From NCBI GenBank assembly GCA_020252645.1, contig JADCCN010000004.1:117049-181048 (forward strand): a DNA stretch of 64,000 nt, read 5' to 3'. Below the pieces are notes generated by a model. The model had not been told where the DNA came from. It saw nothing but the letters and a program-made list of their open reading frames with translations, and did not search any database. A program made the translations under genes and the position numbers. This DNA comes from Methylobacterium sp. Its GTDB lineage: Bacteria; Pseudomonadota; Alphaproteobacteria; Rhizobiales; Beijerinckiaceae. This document shows, in pieces, positions 53,352 to 62,465 of the stretch (the first letter of the stretch is position 1; each line of letters starts with the position of its first letter).

Positions 53352-54551
53352 ATGCTCGATCAGATCCGTCCGGAATATGATGTCGTGGTGGTCGGAGGCG
53401 GCCCCTCGGGCGCAACGGCCGCGAAGGAACTGGCCGAGGCTGGCCATTCCGTGCTGCTGCTCGATCCGCAAGCGCGCATCAAGCCTTGCGGTGGCGCGGT
53501 GCCGCCCTGCTGCATCCGCGAATTCGACATCCCCGAGGATATGCTCGTCGCGAAGGTGCGCTCCGCCCGGATGATCGCCCCCTCCGCGATTGGCGTGGAC
53601 ATGCCCATCGAGGATGGTTTCGTCGGCATGGTCGATCGCGCGACCTTTGATGAATGGCTGCGCGAACGGGCCCGGAAGGCCGGCGCCACCCGGATCCGCG
53701 GCAGCTTCGAAAGCTTCTCGCGCGATGCCGATGGCACGGCGCTCGTCGAATATTCCCTGAAGGGTTCGGAGGCTCCCAATCGCCTTGTGCGTGCCCGCAT
53801 GGTGATCGGCGCGGATGGCGCGAATTCCCGCGTGGCCGCCGCCGCCTTGCCCGATGTGAAGCGCGTGCCCTTTGTCTTCGCCTATCATGAGATCGTGAAG
53901 GCGCCGGCGGCAGCCTCGCCGCATTACGATCATGAGCGTTGCGATGTGATCTATCAGGGCAAGGTCTCGCCGGATTTCTATGGCTGGATCTTCCCGCATG
54001 GCGAGACTTTCAGCATCGGCACCGGCTCGGCGCAGAAAGGCTTCTCGCTGCGCGGCTCCATCGCGGAGCTGCGCCGCGCGACAGGCTTCGATGAGCTCGA
54101 AACCATCCGCAAGGAAGGCGCGCCCATCCCCATGAAGCCCCTGAAACGATGGGACAATGGCCGCGATGTGCTGCTTGCGGGCGATGCTGCCGGCGTGGTG
54201 GCACCCGCTTCGGGCGAGGGCATCTACTACGCGATGCTTGGCGGGCGTCTTGCTGCGAAGTCGGTTGCCAAAGCGCTCGAAACCGGCGATGCGCGCGCTC
54301 TTTCCGAGGCGCGCCGCGCCTTCATGGCGGCGCATGGCCGCATCTTCTGGATTCTGGGGCTGCTGCAATATTTCTGGTATCGGAACGACAAGCGCCGCGA
54401 GCAATTCGTCAAGATCTGCCGGGATCCGGATGTGCAGAAGCTCACCTGGGATTCCTACATGAACAAGGCGCTGGTGCGAGGCCGGTTCATGACTCACATG
54501 CGCATCTTGCTGAATGATATCCGGCATTTGATGGGCTTCGCCCGGGCATGA
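53352..54551 (+). CDS. bchP: Geranylgeranyl reductase
   Basis: BchP reduces the geranylgeranyl tail to phytyl using a flavin and NADPH. The 399-residue protein has the FAD-binding DVVVVGGGPSGATAAKELAE, the KPCGGAVPPCC motif, MVIGADGANSRVA and DVLLAGDAAGVVAPASGEGI. It starts 12 bases after the transporter gene and overlaps tspO by four bases. Confidence 0.94.
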   Translation: MLDQIRPEYDVVVVGGGPSGATAAKELAEAGHSVLLLDPQARIKPCGGAVPPCCIREFDIPEDMLVAKVRSARMIAPSAIGVDMPIEDGFVGMVDRATFDEWLRERARKAGATRIRGSFESFSRDADGTALVEYSLKGSEAPNRLVRARMVIGADGANSRVAAAALPDVKRVPFVFAYHEIVKAPAAASPHYDHERCDVIYQGKVSPDFYGWIFPHGETFSIGTGSAQKGFSLRGSIAELRRATGFDELETIRKEGAPIPMKPLKRWDNGRDVLLAGDAAGVVAPASGEGIYYAMLGGRLAAKSVAKALETGDARALSEARRAFMAAHGRIFWILGLLQYFWYRNDKRREQFVKICRDPDVQKLTWDSYMNKALVRGRFMTHMRILLNDIRHLMGFARA

Positions 54552-55063
54552 CGCAAGCGCGCGGGCCCCTTGCGCGGCAGGTCGTGATCGCTGCGCTCGC
54601 CGCCGCCGTGGTGATGGTCGCCGGTGGTTTCGCGACCATGCTCGGGCCTTGGTACGAGGCCTTGCGCAAGCCCGCCTGGCAGCCGCCGGGCTGGGTGTTC
54701 GGCCCGGCCTGGACGACGATTTCCATCCTCACGGTCATCGCCGCCGTGCTGGCCTGGCGGCGAGCGGAAACGCTCGCCATGCGGCGCTGGCTCATCGTGG
54801 CCTTCGCGCTGAATGGTGGGCTGAATTTCCTCTGGTCCGTGTTGTTCTTCACGCTCCGGCGGCCGGATTGGGCCTTGGTGGAAGTTGTCTTTCTCTGGCT
54901 TTCGATCCTTCTGCTGGTGATCTTGTGCTCAAGCCTGTCCCGGTTGTCGGGGGTGCTGTTGATGCCCTATCTGCTCTGGGTCAGCTTCGCGGCATTCCTC
55001 AACTGGACCATTGTGGGGCTCAACGCGCCCTTCGCGGCGCTTTTCCGGAGCATCAGCACATGA
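54548..55063 (+). CDS. tspO: TspO/MBR family protein
   Basis: The 171-residue membrane protein has five helices and the family motifs WYEALRKPAWQPPGWVFGPA and FALNGGLNFLWSVLFFTLRR. In Rhodobacter TspO handles porphyrin intermediates and damps photosynthesis gene expression under oxygen. It overlaps bchP and the following small ORF by four bases each, so it belongs to the bchG-bchP operon. Confidence 0.92.
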   Translation: MTQARGPLARQVVIAALAAAVVMVAGGFATMLGPWYEALRKPAWQPPGWVFGPAWTTISILTVIAAVLAWRRAETLAMRRWLIVAFALNGGLNFLWSVLFFTLRRPDWALVEVVFLWLSILLLVILCSSLSRLSGVLLMPYLLWVSFAAFLNWTIVGLNAPFAALFRSIST

Positions 55064-55338
55064 CCGAGCCAGGACTGGTGTTTGCGGGGGCGGTGATCGC
55101 GTTGCTGGTTCTGCTCGGCGAATTGGTCTGGCTCTGGCGGATGGCGCGGAACGGTTCGCCGAAGGCGCTGCCCAGGCTCACCATTTTCCTGATCGTCGGT
55201 GCCGGCGCCGGTCTGATTGGAGCGCTCATCCTCGCGATGCTGGGTGCGCCGGCAAGGTGGAGCGGCCTTGCTTTGGCCCTTGCCGGCATCGCCCATGGCT
55301 GGGATCTTCTGCGCCGGCTCCATCGTTCCGACCGCTGA
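55060..55338 (+). CDS. Small membrane protein of unknown function in the photosynthesis cluster
   Basis: The 92-residue protein has three hydrophobic segments (about 7-27, 40-62 and 66-80) and a charged C-terminus WDLLRRLHRSDR. I do not recognise a family. Its ATG overlaps the tspO stop (ATGA), so translation is coupled and a role near TspO or pigment metabolism is plausible. Codon use matches its neighbours. Confidence 0.75.
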   Translation: MTEPGLVFAGAVIALLVLLGELVWLWRMARNGSPKALPRLTIFLIVGAGAGLIGALILAMLGAPARWSGLALALAGIAHGWDLLRRLHRSDR

Positions 55339-55389
55339 ACAGGAATCCGCGAGCGCCTGTCGTTTTTCGCTTGCATGCGCCTCCACACA

Positions 55390-55407
55390 TGTCAAAATAA
55401 ATTGACA
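55390..55407. promoter_or_regulatory. PpsR/CrtJ-type operator upstream of dxs
   Basis: TGTCAAAATAAATTGACA fits TGT-N12-ACA exactly and is close to a full palindrome. It lies 42 bases before the dxs start. It shares TGTCAA..AA with the bchF site and AAATTGACA with the bchG site. This suggests that the dxs-ispH-bchIDO-crtB unit has its own PpsR-controlled promoter. Confidence 0.75.
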
Positions 55408-55448
55408 GTCGAGTGTTTCGATCATGGAACAACTCCGGGGAGGTGGCG

Positions 55449-57368
55449 ATGATGCCGGATGCTCCGCAGCCCGCAACTCCGATCCTGGATCGCGTGACGG
55501 TTCCGGCCGATCTGCGCGCCCTGCCGGAATGGGATCTTGCCCAGCTGGCCCATGAATTGCGGCTTGAAATGATCCATGCCGTATCGGAAACCGGCGGGCA
55601 TCTCGGCGCGGGCCTCGGCGTGGTGGAACTCACCGTCGCGCTGCATCGCGTTTATGAAACGCCGCGCGATGTGCTCATCTGGGATGTCGGCCACCAGAGC
55701 TATCCGCACAAGATTCTCACCGGGCGGCGCAACCGCATCCGCTCGCTGCGGCAGGGCGGAGGTCTCGCGGGTTTCACGCGCCGCCACGAGAGCCCTTACG
55801 ACGCCTTCGGTGCCGCGCATACCTCGACCTCGATCTCCGCGGCTCTCGGCTATGCCGTGGCGCGCGACCGGCAGGGAGGGGATCACAGAATCGTCTGCGT
55901 GATCGGCGATGGCGCGATGTCCGCCGGGATGGCGTTCGAAGCGATGAACAATGTCGGTTCGCTGCGCTCGGATCTCGTGATCGTGCTCAATGACAATGAT
56001 ATGTCGATCGCCCCGCCCGTGGGGGCTTTGGCCGAGCATCTCACCGCCCTGCGCGGCCGAAATGCGGCGGAGGAGACGCCCGCGAGCCTGTTCGGCGCAT
56101 TGGGGCTTGAGTATCGCGGGCCGGTCGACGGGCATGATCTTGCGAGCCTGCTCCCCGCCTTGCGGGCGGCGCGCGAGGCCGAAGGGCCGGTTCTCCTGCA
56201 TGTGAAGACGCGCAAGGGCAAGGGTTATGCCCCGGCCGAGGCGAGTGCCGATTGCTACCACGGCGTCGTGCCCTTCGATGTCGCGACCGGCAAGCAGATG
56301 AAGCCTGCCGCTGCCGCGCCCTCCTACACCAAGGTTTTCGGGCAGGCTCTGGTCGCCGAGGCCGAGCGGGATGCGCGCATCATCGCGATCACCGCCGCCA
56401 TGCCCTCCGGCACGGGCACGGATCTGTTCGAGAAGCGTTTTCCCGAGCGGTTCTTCGATGTCGGCATCGCCGAGCAACATGCGGTGACCTTCGCGGCGGG
56501 CCTCGCCTGCGATGGCATGAAGCCGTTCTGCGCGATCTACTCCACCTTCCTGCAGCGCGCCTATGATCAGGTGATGCACGACGTCGCTTTGCAGAACCTG
56601 CCGGTGCGTTTCGCCATGGATCGCGCGGGGCTGGTGGGCGCGGATGGTCCGACTCATGCCGGTGCCTTCGATGTCGCGGCCTTGGGCTGCCTGCCGAACA
56701 TGGTGCTGATGGCGGCGGGCGACGAGGCCGAACTCGTGCATATGGTCGCGACTGCGGCCGCCCATGATGCCGGGCCGATCGCCTTCCGCTACCCCCGCGC
56801 CGATGGGCTCGGCGTGGCACTCCCCGAACGCGGGCAGGTGCTCCCCATCGGCAAGGGGCGCGTGCTGCGGCAGGGCACGGATCTGGCGATTCTCTCCTAT
56901 GGTTCGCGTCTTGGGGAGTGCCTGAAAGCCGCCGAACGGCTTGAGGCCATCGGCATATCGGTCACGGTCGCCGATGCGCGCTTTGCCAAGCCCTTCGACC
57001 AGACCCTGGTGAAGCAGCTCGCGCGCGAGCACGAAGCCGTGCTGCTGGTGGAGGATGCCGCGATCGGCGGCTTCTGCGGCCATGTCATCCAGCATCTCGT
57101 CACGCAGCCCTGGCTGCCCGAAAAGCTGGTGATCCGCGCGCTGCACCTGCCGGATCGCTTCCAGGATCAGGACAGCCCGGCGCGGCTCTATGCCGAGGCC
57201 GGTCTTGACGAGGATGGCATCGTGAGCGCCTCGCTCGAGATGGTCACGCCACGTGCGCCGCGCCAGCGCAAGGGTGGCGCGAGCGGCCTGCTGATCTCGC
57301 TCGCCGAACGCTCGAAACGCGCTGAAATCCGCCGCTTTTCCCATAATGAAGAGAGGGAGGAAGCATGA
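55449..57368 (+). CDS. dxs: 1-deoxy-D-xylulose-5-phosphate synthase
   Basis: The thiamine-diphosphate enzyme makes DXP from pyruvate and glyceraldehyde-3-phosphate, the entry step of the MEP isoprenoid pathway. The 639-residue protein has the catalytic histidine region [20 protein letters not shown], the ThDP motif [18 protein letters not shown] running to LNDND, and [20 protein letters not shown] 55449 lies behind GGGGAGG. It overlaps ispH by four bases and opens a unit that also carries Mg-chelatase and phytoene synthase genes. A housekeeping dxs copy may exist elsewhere. Confidence 0.95.
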   Translation: MMPDAPQPATPILDRVTVPADLRALPEWDLAQLAHELRLEMIHAVSETGGHLGAGLGVVELTVALHRVYETPRDVLIWDVGHQSYPHKILTGRRNRIRSLRQGGGLAGFTRRHESPYDAFGAAHTSTSISAALGYAVARDRQGGDHRIVCVIGDGAMSAGMAFEAMNNVGSLRSDLVIVLNDNDMSIAPPVGALAEHLTALRGRNAAEETPASLFGALGLEYRGPVDGHDLASLLPALRAAREAEGPVLLHVKTRKGKGYAPAEASADCYHGVVPFDVATGKQMKPAAAAPSYTKVFGQALVAEAERDARIIAITAAMPSGTGTDLFEKRFPERFFDVGIAEQHAVTFAAGLACDGMKPFCAIYSTFLQRAYDQVMHDVALQNLPVRFAMDRAGLVGADGPTHAGAFDVAALGCLPNMVLMAAGDEAELVHMVATAAAHDAGPIAFRYPRADGLGVALPERGQVLPIGKGRVLRQGTDLAILSYGSRLGECLKAAERLEAIGISVTVADARFAKPFDQTLVKQLAREHEAVLLVEDAAIGGFCGHVIQHLVTQPWLPEKLVIRALHLPDRFQDQDSPARLYAEAGLDEDGIVSASLEMVTPRAPRQRKGGASGLLISLAERSKRAEIRRFSHNEEREEA

Positions 57369-58357
57369 CGGTCCATCCGGCTCCCTTCGTTCCGGTCGCG
57401 CCGGCGCAGTCGCCTCTGCCGCCGCTGGAGATTTTTCTCGCCAATCCGCGCGGTTTCTGCGCGGGCGTTGTGCGCGCCATCGAGATCGTCGAGCGGGCGC
57501 TGGAGCGTCATGGCGCGCCGGTCTATGTGCGCCACGAGATCGTTCACAATACCCATGTGGTGGAGCAGCTGCGCGCGAAAGGCGCGGTATTCGTCTCGGA
57601 AGTCGATGAAATTCCCGAGGGTGCCGTGACCATCTTTTCCGCCCATGGCGTCTCACGGATGGTCGAGCGCGCGGCGGACGAGCGCCGTCTCGATGTGATC
57701 GATGCGACCTGCCCGCTGGTGCACAAGGTGCATGTGCAGGGTCGTCGCCATGCCGAGAACGGTTATGACGTGATCCTCATCGGCCATGCGGGCCATGCCG
57801 AGGTGGAGGGCACGCGCGGGCAGATCGATGGTCGCCTGCATGTCATCGCCAAGCCGGAAGAGGTAGCGGGGCTCGCGGTGCAGGATGAGGACCGCGTCGC
57901 CTATATCACGCAAACCACGCTCGGCCTGCAGGATACGCGCGAGGTCATCGCGGCGCTGAAGACGCGTTTCCCCGCCATTCTCGGGCCGGAGACGCGCAAC
58001 ATCTGCTATGCGACCCAGAATCGCCAGGGCGCGGTGATGGAAATGGCGGGCCGCGCCGAGCTGATCCTCGTCATCGGCTCGCCCTCGAGCTCGAATTCCA
58101 GCCGCCTGCGCGAAATCGGCGCGCAATTCGGCGTGCCGAGCCGCCTTGTGGAAGGGCCGGAGGTCATCGACATGCGCTGGTTCGACGGCGTGTCGCGCCT
58201 CGGGCTCTCGGCCGGTGCTTCCGCGCCGGAAGCGCTTATCCAGGCGACCATCGCGCATCTCCGGCAGTTCCGCGCCGTCACCCTCACCGAACTCAAGGGC
58301 GTGGCGGAAGACGTGGTCTTCCGCCTGCCGCTGCGCCTCACCGATCCCGTTGCCTAG
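57365..58357 (+). CDS. ispH: 4-hydroxy-3-methylbut-2-enyl diphosphate reductase
   Basis: IspH (LytB) is the last enzyme of the MEP pathway and gives IPP and DMAPP. The 330-residue iron-sulfur protein has three cluster cysteines: C32 in [15 protein letters not shown], one in [12 protein letters not shown] and one in [11 protein letters not shown]. The proton-donor region HNTHVVEQL is intact. About 20 proline-rich residues precede the usual start. It overlaps dxs by four bases and lies nine bases before bchI. Confidence 0.95.
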   Translation: MTVHPAPFVPVAPAQSPLPPLEIFLANPRGFCAGVVRAIEIVERALERHGAPVYVRHEIVHNTHVVEQLRAKGAVFVSEVDEIPEGAVTIFSAHGVSRMVERAADERRLDVIDATCPLVHKVHVQGRRHAENGYDVILIGHAGHAEVEGTRGQIDGRLHVIAKPEEVAGLAVQDEDRVAYITQTTLGLQDTREVIAALKTRFPAILGPETRNICYATQNRQGAVMEMAGRAELILVIGSPSSSNSSRLREIGAQFGVPSRLVEGPEVIDMRWFDGVSRLGLSAGASAPEALIQATIAHLRQFRAVTLTELKGVAEDVVFRLPLRLTDPVA

Positions 58358-58366
58358 GAGAGGCCG

Positions 58367-59569
58367 ATGTCCGCCTTCAAGATCTCTCCCGACCTTGCGA
58401 GCAATGCCGGTTACGGCCATGCCGAGCCCATGGAGGAGCTGGCGCCGCGCTTCCGGCCCGCGAGCCGTCCGCGTCGCCGCGCGCCCGAGCCGCAGGCCGA
58501 AGCGCCGAAGGGGCGCGTGCTCTACCCCTTTTCCGCCCTTGTGGGGCAGGAGGCGATGAAGACCGCCCTGCTGCTGACAACCGTCGACCCCACGATCGGC
58601 GGCGTGCTGATCTTCGGGGATCGCGGCACGGGCAAATCAACCGCAGTCCGCGCGCTCGCCGCCCTTCTGCCGCCGATGCGGGCCGTCGCAGGCTGCCACT
58701 ATTCGTGCGAACCGGGGCGCCCGGCCGATTCCTGCGAGCATTGCCGCGGCCTGAGGCAGGGCAAATCGCTCGATGCGAGTGTCGAGATCCCCGTGCCGGT
58801 GGTGGATCTGCCGCTCGGCGCGACCGAGGATCGCGTTGTCGGCGCGCTCGACCTCGAAAAGGCGCTGGCGCGCGGCGAAAAGGCCTTTCAGCCCGGTCTC
58901 CTCGCCAAGGCGCATCGCGGCTATCTCTATATCGACGAGGTGAACCTGCTCGAGGATCACCTTGTCGATGTGCTGCTCGATGTGGCGGCCTCCGGCGAGA
59001 ACGTGGTGGAACGCGAAGGCCTCTCCATCCGTCATCCCGCCCGCTTCGTGCTGATCGGCTCCGGCAACCCGGAGGAGGGCGAACTCCGGCCGCAATTGCT
59101 GGATCGCTTCGGTCTCTCGCTCGATGTGGTGACGCCGACCGATCTTGAAACGCGCATTGAAGTCATCCGCCGACGCGATGCCTTCGATCGTGATCCCCAT
59201 GGCTTCTGCACGCGGTGGAAATCGAAGGATGTCGCGCTTCGCCGGCGCATCGCCGCCGCGCGCCGCCGCCTGCCCTTGCTCGCGGTCAGCGAAGATGCTC
59301 TGCGCCGCGCCACCGAACTCTGCCTTGCGCTCGGCACGGATGGCCTGCGTGGCGAACTCACGCTCATCCGCGCCGCGCGCGCCATGGCCGCCTGGCAGGG
59401 GGCCGCCTCGGTCGAGGGCGAGCATGTGAAGGCCGTGGGCGTGATGGCGCTTCAGCATCGCCTGAGGCGCAACCCGCTCGATGAAGCGCGCGCCGCCGTG
59501 CGGGTGGAGCGGGCGATCGAGGAAGTCTTCGGGCAAGAAAAGGCCAGGCAACAGAAGGCCGCACCATGA
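58367..59569 (+). CDS. bchI: Magnesium chelatase ATPase subunit I
   Basis: BchI is the AAA+ motor of Mg-chelatase. The 400-residue protein has Walker A GDRGTGKST at about 84-92, the cysteine-containing insert (C110, C114, C123, C126) typical of BchI, Walker B YIDEVNLLEDHLVDVLLDVA and sensor LIGSGNPEEGELRPQLLDRF. The N-terminal 50 residues are rich in Arg/Pro and longer than usual. It overlaps bchD by four bases. Confidence 0.95.
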   Translation: MSAFKISPDLASNAGYGHAEPMEELAPRFRPASRPRRRAPEPQAEAPKGRVLYPFSALVGQEAMKTALLLTTVDPTIGGVLIFGDRGTGKSTAVRALAALLPPMRAVAGCHYSCEPGRPADSCEHCRGLRQGKSLDASVEIPVPVVDLPLGATEDRVVGALDLEKALARGEKAFQPGLLAKAHRGYLYIDEVNLLEDHLVDVLLDVAASGENVVEREGLSIRHPARFVLIGSGNPEEGELRPQLLDRFGLSLDVVTPTDLETRIEVIRRRDAFDRDPHGFCTRWKSKDVALRRRIAAARRRLPLLAVSEDALRRATELCLALGTDGLRGELTLIRAARAMAAWQGAASVEGEHVKAVGVMALQHRLRRNPLDEARAAVRVERAIEEVFGQEKARQQKAAP

Positions 59570-61332
59570 GGGCGGAACCCGCCGCACCGGCTCCCTCGGT
59601 CGGCGACCTTGCGGGGCTGGCCGCCGCCGTGCTCGCGGTAGCGCCGCGCGCGGTCGGGGGGTTGTGGCTGCGGGCCGGTCCGGGCGTGGCGCGGGACCGC
59701 TGGCTGGCGGAGCTCAACAATCTCATGCCGCCGGAAATTCCGTGGAGGCGCGTGCCGGCTGGCGTTTCGGAGGCGCGGTTGCTCGGCGGACTTGATCTCT
59801 CCGCAACCCTCGCGACCGGCCGTCCGGTGAGCGAAACGGGCCTTCTCGCCGCAGCGCATGGCGGGGTGCTGGTGGTGACCATGGCCGAAAGGCTCGATGC
59901 CGCCGCCGCAGCCCTGATCACCCGTGCGATGGATACGGGCGAGGCGCGCTCCGAGCGCGATGGCCTGGCGCAGTTGAACCCGGCCGAATTCGGGCTGATC
60001 GCCTGCGACGAGGGCGAGCCGGGGGAGGCGCCGCCGCTCGCGCTGACGGATCGTCTCGGTCTTTGCCTGGATCTTGCGGTGCTGCCCGCCTCCAGCCAGC
60101 CCTGCAAGCCCGAAGCGGTGCAGCAGGCGCGCGTGCTGCTGGCGCGGGTGCAGCCCGAGGCGCGCCATCTCGCGGAACTCTGTGCCGCCGCGCTGCAACT
60201 CGGCATCCCCTCCTTGCGCACGCCCTTGCAGGCCCTGGCGATCGCCCGCGTGCTGGCAGCCCTGGAGGGTCGCTTGCGGGTTGAAAGCGTTGATATCCTC
60301 AACGCCATCGCGCTCGCCATGCTCCCGCGCGCGACGTGCCTGCCGGAAACTGCCGAGCAAACCGCCGAAACGACCGCCGAGCCGGAGGAGCCGCCCCCGC
60401 CCGCCGAGAGCCAATCGCGCCGCGAACCCGATGATATCCCGCAGGACATCCCGGTCGAGACGGCGCTCGCGAGCCTTCCGCCGAAGCTGCTCGAAAGCCT
60501 GCTCGCGAAGATGGGGGCGCTGCGCACGCGCCGCACCGGCTCGACCGGGCAGGCTCAGAAAAATGCGCGCGAGCGCGGGCGTGTCTTTGGTTCGAAGGCG
60601 GGCGATCCGCGCACCGGCGCGCGCCTCAGCGTCATCGATACCTTGCGCGCCGCGGCTCCCTGGCAGAAGCTGCGCGCCGTCCCCGGCAAGCTCGCGCAGG
60701 GCATCGCCGTGCGGCGCGAGGATTTCCGCATCGTCCGGCGCAAGGCGCGCAGCCGCACCACCACGATCTTTATCGTGGATGCCTCCGGCTCCGCCGCGCT
60801 GCAGCGCCTGCAGGAAGCGAAGGGCGCGGTGCAGCTTCTGCTGGCCGAATGCTATGTGCGCCGCGATGAGGTGGCGCTGATCGCCTTTCGCGGCCGGAAA
60901 GCGGATGTCGTCCTGCCGCCGACGCGCGCGCTGACGCGTGCCTCCCGCGCCCTTGCGGCGATGGTCGGGGGCGGCGGCACCCCGCTTGCAACGGCCATCG
61001 ACAATGCGCGGCTGACGGCGGAATCCGTGCTGCGCGCGGGGCAGACACCCTTCCTCGTCTTCATGACCGATGGCCGCGCGAATATCGCCCGCGATGGATC
61101 GCCCGGCCGCGTTCAGGCCATGGAGGATGCGCTTGTCTCGGGCCGTCGCCTCGCGGAATTGCAGCAGCCGATCATTGTCATCGATACTTCCGCGCGCCCT
61201 GCGGAACAGGCAGCATCGCTGGCGCGCGCCATGCAGGCGCGCTACCTGCCGCTGCCGCAGGCCGATCCGCAAAGGCTTGTCGGCGCGGTCTCCGCGTTGC
61301 AGGGGCAAGAGCGGGAAAGGCGGGCCTCATGA
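59566..61332 (+). CDS. bchD: Magnesium chelatase subunit D
   Basis: The 588-residue subunit has a degenerate AAA+ domain (about 1-260), a proline/glutamate-rich linker (around 265-290) and a C-terminal von Willebrand A domain with the MIDAS motif FIVDASGSAA near residue 403. The integrin-I-binding VFGSKAGDPRTGARLSVIDT segment is also present. It forms a platform on which BchI acts. It overlaps bchI and bchO by four bases each. Confidence 0.94.
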   Translation: MRAEPAAPAPSVGDLAGLAAAVLAVAPRAVGGLWLRAGPGVARDRWLAELNNLMPPEIPWRRVPAGVSEARLLGGLDLSATLATGRPVSETGLLAAAHGGVLVVTMAERLDAAAAALITRAMDTGEARSERDGLAQLNPAEFGLIACDEGEPGEAPPLALTDRLGLCLDLAVLPASSQPCKPEAVQQARVLLARVQPEARHLAELCAAALQLGIPSLRTPLQALAIARVLAALEGRLRVESVDILNAIALAMLPRATCLPETAEQTAETTAEPEEPPPPAESQSRREPDDIPQDIPVETALASLPPKLLESLLAKMGALRTRRTGSTGQAQKNARERGRVFGSKAGDPRTGARLSVIDTLRAAAPWQKLRAVPGKLAQGIAVRREDFRIVRRKARSRTTTIFIVDASGSAALQRLQEAKGAVQLLLAECYVRRDEVALIAFRGRKADVVLPPTRALTRASRALAAMVGGGGTPLATAIDNARLTAESVLRAGQTPFLVFMTDGRANIARDGSPGRVQAMEDALVSGRRLAELQQPIIVIDTSARPAEQAASLARAMQARYLPLPQADPQRLVGAVSALQGQERERRAS

Positions 61333-62219
61333 GCGCGCCGCTGGATTGGGCCCGCGACGGCAGGGACTGGCCGAACCGCAAGGCCAGCCGCTTCGTGAAG
61401 GCAGGCGGCATCACCTGGCATGTGCAGGTCGAAGGCAAGGGGCCGGTGCTGTTGCTGCTGCACGGCACGGGGGCCTCCACCCATTCCTGGCGCGACCTGC
61501 TGCCCCTGCTCGCGCGCGATTACCGGGTGATCGCGCCGGATCTGCCCGGCCATGGCTTCACGGAGATGCCGCGCTCGGATGAAATCTCGCTGCCCGGCAT
61601 GGCGAAGCTGCTGGGCTCGCTTGTGGCGGAACTCGGCGAGAAGCCGATGGACGCCGTGGGCCATTCCGCCGGCTGCGCCCTGCTCATCCGCATGGCGCTT
61701 GACGGGGCGATCAACCCGCACGCGATCATCGGGCTCAATGCGGCCTTGCGCCCCTTCGGTGGTGGCGCGGGACGGGCCTTTTCATCGCTTGCGCGGTTCT
61801 TTGCGCTCAATCCGCTCGTGCCGCACTTCTTCGCCTGGCGGGCGAACGACGCTGGCGCGATCCGTCGGCTGATGGAGGGGACGGGCTCCCGCATCGACCA
61901 GCGCGGGCTTGATCTTTACCAGCGCCTTTTCCTGTCGCGCGCGCATCTGCGGTCGACCATCGCCATGATGGCGAACTGGGATCTCGTGCCGTTGAACGAG
62001 GAGCTGGGGCATCTCCATGCGAGCCTCCATCTCATCGTGGCGCCGGGTGACAGGGCGATTTCACCGGAGGATGCGCGGCAACTGAAGCGCAGCCACCCGA
62101 CTATTCACCTGCATTGGCTGAAGGAGGGCGGGCACCTCGCGCATGAGGAAAACCCGCTGGAAATCGCAGCCCTGATCCACGATATCGCGAAGCCTGTCGC
62201 TCTGCGGCAGACGGGCTGA
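61329..62219 (+). CDS. bchO: Alpha/beta hydrolase associated with Mg-chelatase
   Basis: The 296-residue protein has an alpha/beta-hydrolase fold: LLLLHGTGASTHSWRDL (oxyanion region), VIAPDLPGHGFTEMP, the nucleophile elbow GHSAGCALLI and a C-terminal GGHLAHEENP histidine. BchO regularly follows bchI and bchD, and its reaction in bacteriochlorophyll synthesis is not settled. It overlaps bchD by four bases. Confidence 0.9.
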   Translation: MSAPLDWARDGRDWPNRKASRFVKAGGITWHVQVEGKGPVLLLLHGTGASTHSWRDLLPLLARDYRVIAPDLPGHGFTEMPRSDEISLPGMAKLLGSLVAELGEKPMDAVGHSAGCALLIRMALDGAINPHAIIGLNAALRPFGGGAGRAFSSLARFFALNPLVPHFFAWRANDAGAIRRLMEGTGSRIDQRGLDLYQRLFLSRAHLRSTIAMMANWDLVPLNEELGHLHASLHLIVAPGDRAISPEDARQLKRSHPTIHLHWLKEGGHLAHEENPLEIAALIHDIAKPVALRQTG

Positions 62220-62228
62220 GGGGGCGCC

Positions 62229-62465
62229 ATGGGCCTGCAATCACCCCTCCCGCCCGATGCGCGCGAAAGAGCGCCGGTGCCCCTGGTCGATCGGCTCGAC
62301 ATGCCGGGCGGCCGCGCGGCCGTGCGCAAGCAGGAAGGCTTCACCTTTCATCGCATCGCCTTCGCGGATGGCACGCATCCCGGAGCAGGCGTGCCGGGCG
62401 TGCTCTCTTGCGCGAAGGCGCCGGATGGGATCGTGTCGGCCCCGGCAGGAGTGTCGCATGCTTGA
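62229..62465 (+). CDS. Small uncharacterised ORF between bchO and crtB
   Basis: This 78-residue ORF starts nine bases after bchO behind GAGGGGGCG and overlaps the crtB start by eight bases, so it is probably translated as part of the operon. It is rich in Pro, Ala and Arg, contains VDRLDMPGGRAAVRKQEGFT and has no membrane helix or metal motif. I do not recognise it. It could be a small pigment-cluster protein or a spurious frame that holds the ribosome site of crtB. Confidence 0.55.
   Translation: MGLQSPLPPDARERAPVPLVDRLDMPGGRAAVRKQEGFTFHRIAFADGTHPGAGVPGVLSCAKAPDGIVSAPAGVSHA

Noticed and set aside
52296..54527. A 743-codon antisense open frame opposite the PucC-like gene and bchP
   Set aside because: Histidine/arginine-rich translation without motifs, a typical GC-rich shadow of real genes.
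55422..57656. A 744-codon antisense open frame opposite dxs and ispH
   Set aside because: Same reason: composition-driven, no domain and no ribosome site.
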